Notes: generated from the sequence alone by a model not told the origin. DNA of 62,486 nt from Actinomycetes bacterium (GCA_021793235.1 JAJYTD010000021.1:1-62486), one strand, 5' to 3'; counted from the stretch's first letter, positions 49,955 through 59,383 are shown. Made by a program: numbers and translations.

Positions 49955-50842
49955 TCAGCCCGCCAGGTGCGCCCGCACCTGCCGGATGTGCTCGGGCGTG
50001 GTGCGGCAGCAGCCGCCGATGAGCGCCGCGCCGGCACGGCGCCATTCACGGGCCGCGGCACCGAACTCCGCCGGGTCGGTCGTGCCGATCCAGCAGCGCA
50101 GACGCGCGTCCCAGGTTTCACCCGAGTTGGGGTAGACGACCACCGGCATGTCCTTCACCTGCCGGATCAGTCCGCTGATGTGGCGCGGATCCGTGCAGTT
50201 GGCGCCGACAGCGACTACCTGCTCGCGTCCGGCGAACAGCTCGGCGCAGGCGGCGAGGGGGGTGCCGTCGCTGATGTGCTCACTGTCGGCGCAGGAGAAG
50301 CTCACCCACGCCCGGACCTCCGGTGTCTCATCGAGCAGCCGGGCCAGGGCCCGGGCCTCGGCCCAGGAGGGGATGGTCTCGCAGGCCAGGAGGTCGGCTC
50401 CGGCCTCAGCGAGGATGTGCCAGCGGTCCCGGTGCCAGTCGGCCAGGGCGTCCTCGTCGAGACCGTAGTCCCCGGTGTACTCCGAACCGTCGGCCCGATA
50501 GGCCCCATAAGGGCCGATACCGGCGGCCACCAGCCCGCCCCCGGCCTCGTCGCGGGCCTGCGCGGCCAGCTCCACCGAGGAGCGGATCACCTCCGCGGCC
50601 TCGCGCACGGTCAGCCCCTGCCGCACCAGCGCCGGGACGCTCGCCTGGTACCCGGCGGCGATGGCGACGTCCGCGCCCGCGGCGAAGAAGTCCCGGTGCG
50701 CCTGCCTGATCAGCTCGGGCCCGTCCATGAGCAGGCGGGCCGACCACAGTTCGTCGCCCAGATCGCAGCCGAGCTCCTCCAGCCGCGTCGCCAGACCGCC
50801 GTCGAGGACCAGCACGTCGCGATCGCCGAAGAAGGGATGCAT
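49955..50842 (-). CDS. mmuM: Homocysteine S-methyltransferase
   Basis: A 295-residue homocysteine S-methyltransferase (MmuM type), methylating homocysteine with S-methylmethionine or SAM. The zinc ligands are in VAVGANCTDPRH (first Cys) and ALIGGCCRTTPEHI (Cys pair); LVLDGGLATRLEELG is the N-terminal motif. Length matches the family (about 300). The ATG is preceded by AGGA-like sequence. It could work with the trans-sulfuration enzyme at 2 kb, but is not linked to it. Confidence 0.92.
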   Translation of the reverse strand: MHPFFGDRDVLVLDGGLATRLEELGCDLGDELWSARLLMDGPELIRQAHRDFFAAGADVAIAAGYQASVPALVRQGLTVREAAEVIRSSVELAAQARDEAGGGLVAAGIGPYGAYRADGSEYTGDYGLDEDALADWHRDRWHILAEAGADLLACETIPSWAEARALARLLDETPEVRAWVSFSCADSEHISDGTPLAACAELFAGREQVVAVGANCTDPRHISGLIRQVKDMPVVVYPNSGETWDARLRCWIGTTDPAEFGAAAREWRRAGAALIGGCCRTTPEHIRQVRAHLAG

Positions 50843-51011
50843 TCCTCCAGCTTATGCATGCGTTCCTGCCGCGCGGTTTTTCGTCGGGTCCCCTTCGCCC
50901 CCGCAGTAGGTGTCGGCCCGTGCCCGTGCCCGTGTCAGCCGGGCACAGCCCGGGTAGGACGCGCACGTGCCGCGGGGCCGGCCCGCGGACGCCGAGGGAA
51001 CAGGAGCGACC

Positions 51012-51857
51012 ATGGCGAAACCGGCCGCGGCCTACCAGGCCGGCCCCGAAGGTGCGGTGGACCTGGACCGGGAGTTCTACTCCCGGCTGGCCGCCGGAGA
51101 ACGGGAGCGGGTGGAGGCGTTCACCGTGCCGATCCGCTCCGGCCGGGCCTGGAAGGTCCCGGCCGGGCACCTGTGCCGCATCAGCACCCCGGAGGGGCCG
51201 CAGGTCGGTGACCTGAACATGTGGAACCGGCACGACCCGCGCGAGCGGATGTGGGCCTCGCGCACCCGGCAGCTGCAGGCCGCCCACGTCACCACGTTCG
51301 ACCGGCTGTGGTCCACGCTGCCGTTCCTGCGCCCGATGGCCACCATCACCGCCGACTCGCTCTCCGGCTACGGGGAGGACGAGGACGGCGGCCGGGTGCA
51401 CGACCTGCTCGGCACCCGCTGCGACCCCTACGTCAACCGGATGCTCACCGGGGAGGACTTCGACTTCTGCTGCCACTCCAACCTCACCCGGGCGGTGCTG
51501 CCCTACGGGCTCACCGAGTTCGACGTGCACGACGTGCTGAACGTCTTCCAGTGCACCGGGCTCAACGACGAAGACCAATACTTCATGAAGGCCTCCCCGG
51601 CCCGCCCCGGCGACCACATCGAGTTCTTCGCCGAGATCGATCTGCTGATGGCGCTGTCGACCTGTCCGGGCGGCGACCTCTCGGTCGACCTGTGGGGGCC
51701 GGACGCCGGCGACCCGCTCGAAGTCTGCCGCCCCCTGGCCGTGGAGGTGTACCGACCAGAGCCGGGGCTGCTGGAGGGCTGGTCCCCTCCGGCGCGCGCC
51801 ACCTACGCCGGCCTGCACGGAATCCGCCGCCCGGAATGGGCCGGGGGCGCGCACTGA
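51012..51857 (+). CDS. DUF1989 (urea carboxylase-associated-like) protein
   Basis: A 281-residue single-domain DUF1989 protein. FTVPIRSGRAWKVPAGHLCRI opens the domain; GPQVGDLNMWN, DLLGTRCDPY, DFDFCCHSNL and DVLNVFQCTGL are conserved patches, with Cys/His that may bind metal. Family members occur next to urea carboxylase/allophanate hydrolase or amino-acid transporters, but their activity is not established. CAGGAG precedes the ATG. It is convergent with the CoA transferase gene and may belong to the same catabolic locus. Confidence 0.88.
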   Translation: MAKPAAAYQAGPEGAVDLDREFYSRLAAGERERVEAFTVPIRSGRAWKVPAGHLCRISTPEGPQVGDLNMWNRHDPRERMWASRTRQLQAAHVTTFDRLWSTLPFLRPMATITADSLSGYGEDEDGGRVHDLLGTRCDPYVNRMLTGEDFDFCCHSNLTRAVLPYGLTEFDVHDVLNVFQCTGLNDEDQYFMKASPARPGDHIEFFAEIDLLMALSTCPGGDLSVDLWGPDAGDPLEVCRPLAVEVYRPEPGLLEGWSPPARATYAGLHGIRRPEWAGGAH

Positions 51858-51920
51858 CCCGCGCCCCCGCGTTCCTCTCCGGTTCCGGGGCGGCCCCGGA
51901 ACCGGAAAGGACCCCCGGGT

Positions 51921-53114
51921 CTACTCCGCGTCGAGCGCGTCGAGCCAGGCGCGGACGCTCTCGTTGTGCTCGCCCAGGCGCGGCGGCGGCAGGGGGCCCG
52001 TATCGGCATCCTGCGCGGCCTCCCCCTCGGCCGGGTCGAATCGCACGGCCGGACCGGGCAGTTCGACCCGGCCGAGCACCGGGTGGTCCACACCCACCAG
52101 CAGCCCCTGGGAACGGACCTGGTCCCAGGTGTAGACCTGGTCGATCGTGCGGATCGCCCCGCAGGGGACCCCGATGGCGCCGATGCGCTCCAGCCACACG
52201 TCGCGGGGCCGGCCGGCGAACACCGCCTCGATCTCGGCGTTGAGAGCGGAGCGGTTGGCCACCCGGGCGGCGTTGTCCGCGAACCGGGGGTCGTCGGCGT
52301 CCAGTCCGAGCAGGGCGGCGAACTTGGCCCACTGCCCCTGGCTGGCGACCGCCACCTGCAGCATGCCGTCAGCGCAGGAGTAGGCACCGTAGGGGGCGAT
52401 CGAGGGGTGGTGGTTGCCGATCGCCTGCGGCACCTCGCCGGCCACGGTCCAGCGGGTGCCCTGGAAGGCGTGCACCCCGACGATCGAGGACAGCAGCGAG
52501 GTCCGCACGATCCGCCCCCGGCCGGTCCGTTCGCGTTCGAGCAGCGCGCCGAGCACGCCGTAGGCCCCGTTCATCCCGGCCAGCAGGTCGCCGATCGGGA
52601 CACCGACCTTGGTGGGCTCCTCGGGCGAGCTTCCGGTGATGCTCATCAGCCCGGCCTCGCCCTGGGCGATCTGGTCATAGCCCGCCCGGCCGCCCTCGGG
52701 GCCGTCGTGCCCGAATCCGGTGATGGAGCAGACCACCAGGCGCGGGTTGAGCTCCTGCAGGCGGTCCATTGAGAAGCCGAGCCGGTCCAGCACGCCCGGC
52801 CGAAAGTTCTCCACCAGCACATCGGCGGCCCGCACCAGCCGTGTGAGCAGCGCCGCGCCCTCCTCGGACTTGAGGTCGAGCTCGATGGACTCCTTGTTGC
52901 GGTTGCACGACAGGTAGTAGGTGCTGATCCGCTCCTCCTCGGGGCCCACGAACGGCGGCCCCCAGGATCGGGTGTCGTCTCCGGTACCCGGCTGCTCCAC
53001 TTTGATCACCCGGGCGCCCAGGTCGCCCAGCAGCATCGCCGCGTGCGGGCCGGCCAGCGCCCGCGACAGGTCGACGACCACGGTCCCCGTCAACGGGCCG
53101 TTGGATCGAGCCAT
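51921..53114 (-). CDS. CaiB/BaiF family CoA-transferase
   Basis: A 397-residue type III CoA-transferase, moving CoA between acyl groups. VVDLSRALAGPHAAMLLGDLGARVIKVE is the N-terminal motif (given in part), DLKSEEGAALLTRLVRAADV follows, and the catalytic Asp falls in the YDQIAQGEAG/GxGxxD region typical of the family. RVELPGPAVRFDPAEGEA and LGEHNESVRAWL near the C-terminus are also usual. AGGGGAAA precedes the ATG. It lies 105 nt downstream of the carboxyltransferase gene on the same strand, so both are probably cotranscribed from the GntR-controlled promoter. Confidence 0.92.
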   Translation of the reverse strand: MARSNGPLTGTVVVDLSRALAGPHAAMLLGDLGARVIKVEQPGTGDDTRSWGPPFVGPEEERISTYYLSCNRNKESIELDLKSEEGAALLTRLVRAADVLVENFRPGVLDRLGFSMDRLQELNPRLVVCSITGFGHDGPEGGRAGYDQIAQGEAGLMSITGSSPEEPTKVGVPIGDLLAGMNGAYGVLGALLERERTGRGRIVRTSLLSSIVGVHAFQGTRWTVAGEVPQAIGNHHPSIAPYGAYSCADGMLQVAVASQGQWAKFAALLGLDADDPRFADNAARVANRSALNAEIEAVFAGRPRDVWLERIGAIGVPCGAIRTIDQVYTWDQVRSQGLLVGVDHPVLGRVELPGPAVRFDPAEGEAAQDADTGPLPPPRLGEHNESVRAWLDALDAE

Positions 53115-53219
53115 GATTTCCCCTATCCTGTCCGACTCCACGAATTCTGTCCGGGTATTGTCCGACGGCGCCAGGCCCGCCGGACCACCGGTCACCGCCT
53201 TTCCGCCGCGCCGGCCTGG

Positions 53220-54716
53220 TCAGACCGGCTGCCCGAGGCGGCGGTAGCGGTCGTACCGGCGCGCGAGGCGCGCAGCGCAATCCTCGCTCAGCAGGCGCGT
53301 GAGCTCGTAGCGCAGGGCGGCGCCCATGCGGGTACAGAACTCCTCGGGTTCGTCGGCGGCGTCGTCGCGTTCGGCGACGATCCGGTCGACGATCCCGTTG
53401 TCCCGCAGTTCCACCGAGCGCACACCCTGGTTTTCGGCGAGTTCGGGCGCGCGGTCGGGGGTGCGGTGCACGATGGCGCTCGCTCCTTCCGGCGGCAACG
53501 GGGACAGCCAGGCGTGCTGCGCGCAGACGACCCGGTCGGCGGGGGCCAGGGCGAGTGCTCCGCCCCCGGTCCCCTGGCCGAGCAGGACCGCGACCGTGGG
53601 CGCCTCCAGGGTGACCAGTTCGGTGAGGCAACGGGCGATCTGCCCGGCCATCCCCCGCTCTTCGGCGTCCTTGGACAGCGCCGCTCCCGGGGTGTCGATC
53701 ACGGTCACCAGCGGAAGCCGGAGTTCACGCGCGATGCGCATGCCGCGCCGCGCCTCGCGCAGCGCCGCGGGCCCCAGTGGGTGCTCCACCGTCTGCCGGT
53801 CGCGGTCCTGGCCGAGGAGCACGCACGGCGCTCCGCCGAATCGGGCCAGGGCGAGCAGCAGTCCGGGGTCGGACTCGCCGTCGCCGGTGCCGTTGAGCGG
53901 GACCACGTCGGTGGCGGCGTGGCGGAGCAGTCTGCGCACGCCCGGACGCTCCGGCCGCCGCGAACGCGTGATGGACTCCCACGCCGGTACGTCGCCGATC
54001 GGTTCGTCGGCGGGTGCGGGCGCCTCCGGCACTCCTTCGGAAGGGGCGAGCAGCACGTTCAACGCCTTCTCGGCGATGGCGGGAACGTCGTCGGGGTCCA
54101 GTACGGCGTCGATGAGCCCGCGCCGGTAGAGGTTCTCGGCAACCTGGACGCCGTCGGGGAAGGGCCGGTCGTAGAGCGCCTCGTAGACGCGGGGGCCGAG
54201 GAAACCGATCAGCGCCCCCGGTTCGGCCACGGTGACATGCCCCTGGGAGCCCCAGGAGGCCAGTACCCCACCGGTGGTGGGGTGGCGCAGGTAGACCAGG
54301 TAGGGCAGGCCGGCGGCTTTGTGCGCGGCGATCGCCGCGGAGATCTTCACCATCGCGAGGAAGGCGAGCGTGCCCTCCTGCATGCGCGTTCCTCCGGAGG
54401 CGGGCGCGGCCAGCAGCGGCAGCCGTTCGGCTGTGGCCCGTTCGACGGCGGCGACCAGCCGCTCGGCCGCCGCCACCCCGATGGACCCGGCGAGGAAGGA
54501 GAACTCGCAGGCGACGACCGCGACCCGGCGGCCGCGCAGGGTTCCCTCACCGGTGATGACGGCCTCGTCGCAGCCGCTGCGTTCCTGCGCCGCCGCGAGT
54601 TCGGCCGCATAGGCCGGGTCCGGCCGCACGTCGACGGGCGGGGCGTCCCAGGACACGAACGATCCCGCGTCCAGGGCGCGGTCCAGCAGCCGGCGCGCGC
54701 TGTATCGGCCACCCAT
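53220..54716 (-). CDS. Fused AccD-AccA type carboxyltransferase
   Basis: A 498-residue protein carrying both halves of an acyl-CoA carboxyltransferase. The first 260 residues are AccD-like (ASGGTRMQEGTLAFLAMVK, HPTTGGVLASWGSQG, EPGALIGFLGPRV); the rest is AccA-like (LPLVTVIDTPGAALSKDAEERGM, GQGTGGGALALAPADRVV, SPLPPEGASAI). The N-terminal zinc ribbon of AccD is missing. No biotin carboxylase or biotin carrier gene is adjacent, so it may use a shared carrier or have a decarboxylase-like role. AGGAGGT stands right before the ATG. A palindrome in its promoter and the divergent GntR gene indicate repression by GntR. Confidence 0.9.
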   Translation of the reverse strand: MGGRYSARRLLDRALDAGSFVSWDAPPVDVRPDPAYAAELAAAQERSGCDEAVITGEGTLRGRRVAVVACEFSFLAGSIGVAAAERLVAAVERATAERLPLLAAPASGGTRMQEGTLAFLAMVKISAAIAAHKAAGLPYLVYLRHPTTGGVLASWGSQGHVTVAEPGALIGFLGPRVYEALYDRPFPDGVQVAENLYRRGLIDAVLDPDDVPAIAEKALNVLLAPSEGVPEAPAPADEPIGDVPAWESITRSRRPERPGVRRLLRHAATDVVPLNGTGDGESDPGLLLALARFGGAPCVLLGQDRDRQTVEHPLGPAALREARRGMRIARELRLPLVTVIDTPGAALSKDAEERGMAGQIARCLTELVTLEAPTVAVLLGQGTGGGALALAPADRVVCAQHAWLSPLPPEGASAIVHRTPDRAPELAENQGVRSVELRDNGIVDRIVAERDDAADEPEEFCTRMGAALRYELTRLLSEDCAARLARRYDRYRRLGQPV

Positions 54717-54741
54717 CGGCACCTCCTGAAAATAGTGGCCC

Positions 54742-54756
54742 ATTGGCCTAGCCAAT
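54742..54756. promoter_or_regulatory. GntR-type operator
   Basis: ATTGGC-CTA-GCCAAT, a perfect 15-bp palindrome just upstream of the carboxyltransferase ATG. A partly similar TTGGTCTAGTC lies at 54860-54870, near the GntR start. Confidence 0.7.
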
Positions 54757-54909
54757 AATCCTAGCGGCGGCAGGTTCGTCGCCAGCCTGGACCGGTCTTT
54801 GTAATGATCTTGATGCCGAGGCCCCGCGGTCCGCCCACCGCGATCACCGCCTGCTCCGCTTGGTCTAGTCTCCTTTCCAGGACCCGAACCCGTAAAGGAG
54901 CCCTGCCAC

Positions 54910-55596
54910 GTGCCGCCGTCGCCCCGCCCCCGTCCACTGGCCCGCCCCCGCCTGTACGAACGGCTCGTGGAGCGCCTCTGCGAGTACATCCGCGAGACGG
55001 AGATGCGCCCCGGCGACCGGCTCCCGCCCGAACGCGAACTCGCCGCCTCGCTCGGGGTGAGCCGGGTGTCGCTGAGCCAGGCGCTCGTCGCGCTGGAAGT
55101 CCAGGGGGTCATCGAGGTGCGGCACGGCGACGGCGCGATCGTGCGCCGCACAGTGAGCGAGGACCGGGTACTGGCTCTGCTGCGCGACCGCGAGAACCGC
55201 CGGGCCGAGATCATCGAGGCCCGCCAGGCGCTTGAGGTGAAGCTCGCCGAACTCGCCGCCCAACGGCGCACCGAGGCCGACCTCGCCGAGATCGACTCGG
55301 CCCTGGCCCTGATGCGCACGGAGGTCGACCGCGGCGAGCGCGGCGTCTTCGGCGACGAGCACTTCCACGCGGCGATCACCCGCGCCGCGCGCTCACGGCT
55401 GCTGGAGCGGATGATGGCCGAGATCTCACCCATGATCATGGAGACGCGTGTGGAGTCGCTGTCCCAGCCGGACCGCCCGAGCGCCTCCCTGGCCGGACAC
55501 GAGCGCATCGCCGAGGCGATCCGCTCCGGCGACCCCCGGCGCGCCGCCGAGGCGATGCGCGCACACCTCCTCCTGGTCTCCGACGTCGCGCGCTGA
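54910..55596 (+). CDS. FadR-type GntR regulator
   Basis: A 228-residue GntR regulator of the FadR subfamily. The N-terminal wHTH has RPGDRLPPERELAASLGVSRVSL (in part); the all-helical FCD domain (about 95-225) carries EARQALEVKLAELAA, DEHFHAAITRAA with the metal-binding His and HERIAEAIRSGDPRRA. FCD domains bind acids or acyl-CoA. AAAGGAG precedes the GTG. It is divergent from the carboxyltransferase/CoA-transferase pair and probably controls it. Confidence 0.92.
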   Translation: MPPSPRPRPLARPRLYERLVERLCEYIRETEMRPGDRLPPERELAASLGVSRVSLSQALVALEVQGVIEVRHGDGAIVRRTVSEDRVLALLRDRENRRAEIIEARQALEVKLAELAAQRRTEADLAEIDSALALMRTEVDRGERGVFGDEHFHAAITRAARSRLLERMMAEISPMIMETRVESLSQPDRPSASLAGHERIAEAIRSGDPRRAAEAMRAHLLLVSDVAR

Positions 55597-55723
55597 CCCG
55601 CCGCCGGGGCCGACCGGCCGGCGAGGCGAAGGGCGGTGCGAGCACCACCGCTCGGGTCGCCGGCGGCGCGAAGAGGTGCGCAACGTGTATCCCGGCGGCC
55701 GCCCGCACCTGTGATGGGGCAGA

Positions 55724-56434
55724 ATGGCGGCGACACCTGCGACCCGAAGGACCGCCGTTGACCACTGGTGCCCGACCCCTGTGCCCGCTGTGAGGCTGCT
55801 GCTCGTCCTGGATTTGGCCGGGGTCTTCGCCTTCGCCCTGGACGGGGCGCTCACCGCGATCCGCTCGGCGCGCGTGGACATCGTCGGGGTCATGGTGCTC
55901 GGCGTGATCACGGCCATGGGCGGCGGCGTGCTCCGCGACCTGCTGCTCGGGGTCACTCCGGCGACGTTCCAGGACTGGCGCTACCTCGCGGTCGCCACCG
56001 CGGGTGCGCTGCTCGCGTTCTTCTTGAGCCGGCAGCTCACCCACTTGGCGCGTCCGATCGCGCTGCTGGACGCCGCCGGATTGAGCCTGTTCTGCGTCAT
56101 CGGGGCCACCAAGGCGCTGGAGTTCGGGTTCGGCCCGGTCCAGGCGACCATCCTGGGGGCGATCACCGGTGTGGGCGGCGGAACACTGCGGGACGTGCTC
56201 ATGAACCGGATCCCCACGATCCTGACACTGGACAGCCACCTGTATGCGATCCCCGCGCTGCTCGGTGCGGCGATCGTGGTGGCGGCGGCCATCGGCGGCA
56301 TCGGGGCCTGGTGGGTGGCCGTCGCCGCGGCCCTGGTGTGCTTTGCTCTGCGGGTCGGTTCCCTCCGCTACCGGTGGCGCGCTCCCGCTCCCCGGAACTT
56401 CGGCAGCGGGCCCGGACCACCCGAAACCGGCTGA
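55724..56434 (+). CDS. TRIC/YicG-type membrane channel protein
   Basis: A 236-residue protein with seven hydrophobic helices and two copies of the TRIC/UPF0126 motif: MGGGVLRDLLLGVTP in the first half and VGGGTLRDVLMNRIPTIL in the second. Bacterial TRIC-type proteins form trimeric cation channels or take part in glycine transport. The ATG at 55724 is used; a GTG at 55781 closer to the first helix is possible. Stand-alone, after GntR. Confidence 0.92.
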   Translation: MAATPATRRTAVDHWCPTPVPAVRLLLVLDLAGVFAFALDGALTAIRSARVDIVGVMVLGVITAMGGGVLRDLLLGVTPATFQDWRYLAVATAGALLAFFLSRQLTHLARPIALLDAAGLSLFCVIGATKALEFGFGPVQATILGAITGVGGGTLRDVLMNRIPTILTLDSHLYAIPALLGAAIVVAAAIGGIGAWWVAVAAALVCFALRVGSLRYRWRAPAPRNFGSGPGPPETG

Positions 56435-56469
56435 TCCCGCCCATCCGTCCGGGCCGGGGTCGGCCCGGC

Positions 56470-57378
56470 TCAGTCCAGCGCGCGTCGGGCTGATCGGCGC
56501 AGGGTCTCCACCATCGCGGGCACCGGTGCGGGCGGGCGGCTGCGGTGTACAACATAGATTTCGCGGGCGGGGCGCTGACCGGCGAGCGGGCGGGCCGCCC
56601 ATCCCGCACCGGGCTCGGCGCGCAGGATGGTCTGCGGCACGAACCCGATCCCCACCCCTGCCTTGACCAGGGCGAGGGTCACCTCGTAGTCGCGGGTCTC
56701 ATAGGCCACGTCCAGGTGGACGCCTTCGGTTTCGGCCGCGGAGTCCAGGGCGGTCCGGTTGGAGATCCCCGGCGCCCCGCAGATCCACTCTTCCCCTACC
56801 AGATCGGCCAGGTGCGGATCGGCGTCCGCGGTGGCCGCGGGGTGGCCTTCGGGCAGCACCAGCAGCAGGGGGTCGATGAGGATCTGCTCGCGGTGCAGCC
56901 TGCCCGCATCGGGCAGCGGGACTCCCGGATAGCGGTGGGTGATGAGCAGGTCGAGCTCCCCGGAGGCGACCAGCCCGTATCCGTCGGGCGGTTCGATATC
57001 GAAAAGCGCGAGGCGCACGTGCGGCTGGGCCTGCCCGAACGCGGCCAGCGCACTGGGGACCAGGACTTTTCCGGCGCTGGCGAACGCACCGAGGGAGAGT
57101 CGACGCGGGGCTTCGCCCGCGATCGCGCGGACGGCGGTTTCGGCGTCGCGCAACTCCCCCAGCACGCGTTCGCCGTAGCCGAGCAGGACCCGGCCGGCCT
57201 CGGTCAGCCGGGCTCCGCCGCGTCCGCGCTCCACCAGAACGCAGCCGAGTTCGTGCTCCAACTTGGCAAGCTGCTGGGAAAGTGCGGGCGCGGTGAATGA
57301 CATCCGCTCCGCCGCCGCGGCGATCGATCCGGCGTGCGCGATCTCCACCAGGACCCGGATCCGGTTGGCGTCGAGCAC
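56470..57378 (-). CDS. LysR-family regulator divergent from a dehydratase gene
   Basis: A 302-residue LysR regulator. The wHTH reads ANRIRVLVEIAHAGSIAAAAERMSFTAPALSQQLAKLE (in part) and the substrate-binding domain begins near 90 (RLSLGAFASAGKVLVP). The GTG is chosen because AAAGG stands 9 nt upstream; an ATG at 57411 would add 11 residues. It is divergent from the dehydratase-like gene at 57549, the usual LysR arrangement, and likely controls it. Confidence 0.9.
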   Translation of the reverse strand: MLDANRIRVLVEIAHAGSIAAAAERMSFTAPALSQQLAKLEHELGCVLVERGRGGARLTEAGRVLLGYGERVLGELRDAETAVRAIAGEAPRRLSLGAFASAGKVLVPSALAAFGQAQPHVRLALFDIEPPDGYGLVASGELDLLITHRYPGVPLPDAGRLHREQILIDPLLLVLPEGHPAATADADPHLADLVGEEWICGAPGISNRTALDSAAETEGVHLDVAYETRDYEVTLALVKAGVGIGFVPQTILRAEPGAGWAARPLAGQRPAREIYVVHRSRPPAPVPAMVETLRRSARRALD

Positions 57379-57548
57379 CGCGGTCCGCCTTTCTGCGCAG
57401 AAGCGCCTCATGAGAGCGGCCGGTCGCGCTAGAGTGCCGAGATCCCGCGAATCCGACTGCCGCACCCACGGTTTTACGAAAGCATTGCTTAATCGTCCTT
57501 AGCAGGCTCAACTTCACCTTACGCTTCGATACCGGCAGAGTTGGCTTT

Positions 57549-58577
57549 ATGGCACCCAGTACCGCAGTTCCCACGCACGTCCCCACCGCCGTCGATGTCC
57601 GCGCGGCGGCCGAGCGCATCGCCGGACACGCCCGGCGCACGCCGGTCCTGCGCGCCCGCGTCGACGGGCGCCCCCTCGTCCTGAAGCTGGAGCACCTTCA
57701 GCTCACCGGGGCGTTCAAGCTGCGCGGCGCGCTCAATGCGCTGCTCGCCCAGCGCGCCGGCGTCTGGCCCGAGGAGAACGTCGCGACCGAGGAACGAGGG
57801 AGCAGCGGACGGCGAGGGAAGACACCGGGTGAAGCGCCCCAGGGGCAAAAAAGCATTCCCGCCCGTGTGGTCACCGCCTCCGGCGGCAACCACGGACTGG
57901 GCGTGGCCACCGCGGCGCGCCTGCTCGGCATCGAGGCCGTGGTGTATGTACCCGAGACCGTTCCCCAGGCCAAGGCCCGGCGGCTGGCGGCGTCGGGAGC
58001 GCACCTGGTGCGTGTGGGCGAGCGCTATGCCGAAGCGGCCGAGGCCGCGCTTGACCACGCCGAATCGGAGGGCATCCGCTACCTGCACGCCTACGACGAC
58101 CCGCACGTGGTGGCCGGGCAAGGCACGGTGGGCCACGAGATCGCCGCCGACGCGCCCGACTGCGACGCGGTGGTGGTCGCCGTGGGCGGGGGAGGCCTCG
58201 TCGCGGGGGTGCGCCTGGGCGTCGGCGACCGGCGGGTCGTCGCGGTGGAACCGGAAGGCTGCCAGAGCCTGCACGCCGCGCTGGCCGCAGGCAAGCCGGT
58301 GACCGGCCCCGTGCACTCGGTGGCCTCCTCCGCGCTGGGCGCCTCGCGTGTCGGAGATGTGCCCTTCGCGGTGCTGAAGGCGCACCCGGTGACGCCGACG
58401 CTGGTCACCGACTCCGAGATCGTGCAGGCCCGCGACCGGCTCTGGGAGGAGTTCCGGATCGCCGCCGAACCCGCGGCCGCCGTCCCCTTCGCCGCCTGGC
58501 TGGCCGGCCGCGTTCCCGGGGACAATCCGTGCCTGGTCATCTGCGGTGCCAACGCCGACTGGACGCCGGCCGACTGA
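57549..58577 (+). CDS. Threonine/serine dehydratase-like PLP enzyme
   Basis: A 342-residue fold-type II PLP enzyme. Lys57 in GAFKLRGALNAL forms the Schiff base; SGGNHGLGVA (substrate loop) and VVAVGGGGLVAG (phosphate-binding glycine loop) follow, and the C-terminal VICGANAD closes the domain. Relatives are threonine dehydratase, serine racemase and similar. About 28 hydrophilic residues (near 75-100, with EERGSSGRRGK) are inserted between the two N-terminal elements and the SGGNHG loop, not expected for the family. Divergent LysR suggests substrate induction. No ACT domain, so not the feedback-regulated biosynthetic type. Confidence 0.9.
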   Translation: MAPSTAVPTHVPTAVDVRAAAERIAGHARRTPVLRARVDGRPLVLKLEHLQLTGAFKLRGALNALLAQRAGVWPEENVATEERGSSGRRGKTPGEAPQGQKSIPARVVTASGGNHGLGVATAARLLGIEAVVYVPETVPQAKARRLAASGAHLVRVGERYAEAAEAALDHAESEGIRYLHAYDDPHVVAGQGTVGHEIAADAPDCDAVVVAVGGGGLVAGVRLGVGDRRVVAVEPEGCQSLHAALAAGKPVTGPVHSVASSALGASRVGDVPFAVLKAHPVTPTLVTDSEIVQARDRLWEEFRIAAEPAAAVPFAAWLAGRVPGDNPCLVICGANADWTPAD

Positions 58578-58689
58578 TCCCCGGCCGTCCGGCCGCACCA
58601 CCGGACCTGGGCGGCGTGGGCTGCGTGGGCGGCGCCCCGCTCCGGTACATTGGCCTCCGCGGGGCGGGACACAGACGAAGGGGTGACGC

Positions 58690-59358
58690 GTGTTCTACGG
58701 CGCGGCGCGGCGGGCCGGTTGGACGCTGGGGCGGCTGCTCTACCGGCCGGTCATCGAAGGGCGTGCGCACATCCCGGCCGAAGGACCGGTGATCCTGGCC
58801 GCCAATCACCTGTCGGTCATCGACAGTTTTGTGATCCCCCTTGTTGTGCCGCGCCAGACGCACTTCCTCGCGAAGTCGGAGTACTTCACCGGACCCGGCG
58901 TCAAAGGGCGGTTGTCCAAGGCGGCGTTCACAACGCTCGGCGCGGTGCCCGTGCGGCGCGGCGCCGGACGAGAGGCGCTGGGCTCCCTGGAGGCCGGGTT
59001 GCGTGTGCTCAAGGACGGAAAGGTGTTCGCGCTGCACCCCGAGGGCACCCGCTCCCCCGACGGCCGTCTCTACCGGGGGCGCACGGGTGTGGCCCACCTG
59101 GCGCTGACTTCGGGGGCACCGGTGGTCCCCGTGGCCTTGACCGGTACCGACCGGATTCAGCCGATCGGCGCGCGCCTGCCCCGGATCAGACCCATCGCCG
59201 TCCGGTTCGGCGCGCCGATGGACTTCTCCATCGGCTACGGCCACCTCAAGTCCGGCCGCGCCCGGCGGGTGGTCACCGACGAGATCATGGCCGCCATCCA
59301 GCGGCTCTCCGGCCAGGAGGAGGCCGGCGTGTACAACGAACGCGCCGGCCGCGAATGA
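58690..59358 (+). CDS. plsC: 1-acyl-glycerol-3-phosphate acyltransferase (PlsC family)
   Basis: A 222-residue PlsC-type acyltransferase in phospholipid synthesis. The catalytic motif NHLSVID (NHxxxxD) is at 39-45, FALHPEGTRSPDGRLY is motif III, and VVPVALTGTDRIQP is motif IV. There is one short hydrophobic N-terminal region, no other domain. AAGGGG precedes the GTG. Convergent with the Xaa-Pro aminopeptidase gene. Confidence 0.92.
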   Translation: MFYGAARRAGWTLGRLLYRPVIEGRAHIPAEGPVILAANHLSVIDSFVIPLVVPRQTHFLAKSEYFTGPGVKGRLSKAAFTTLGAVPVRRGAGREALGSLEAGLRVLKDGKVFALHPEGTRSPDGRLYRGRTGVAHLALTSGAPVVPVALTGTDRIQPIGARLPRIRPIAVRFGAPMDFSIGYGHLKSGRARRVVTDEIMAAIQRLSGQEEAGVYNERAGRE

Positions 59359-59383
59359 GGGGCTGTACGGGCCCGCCCCGGGC

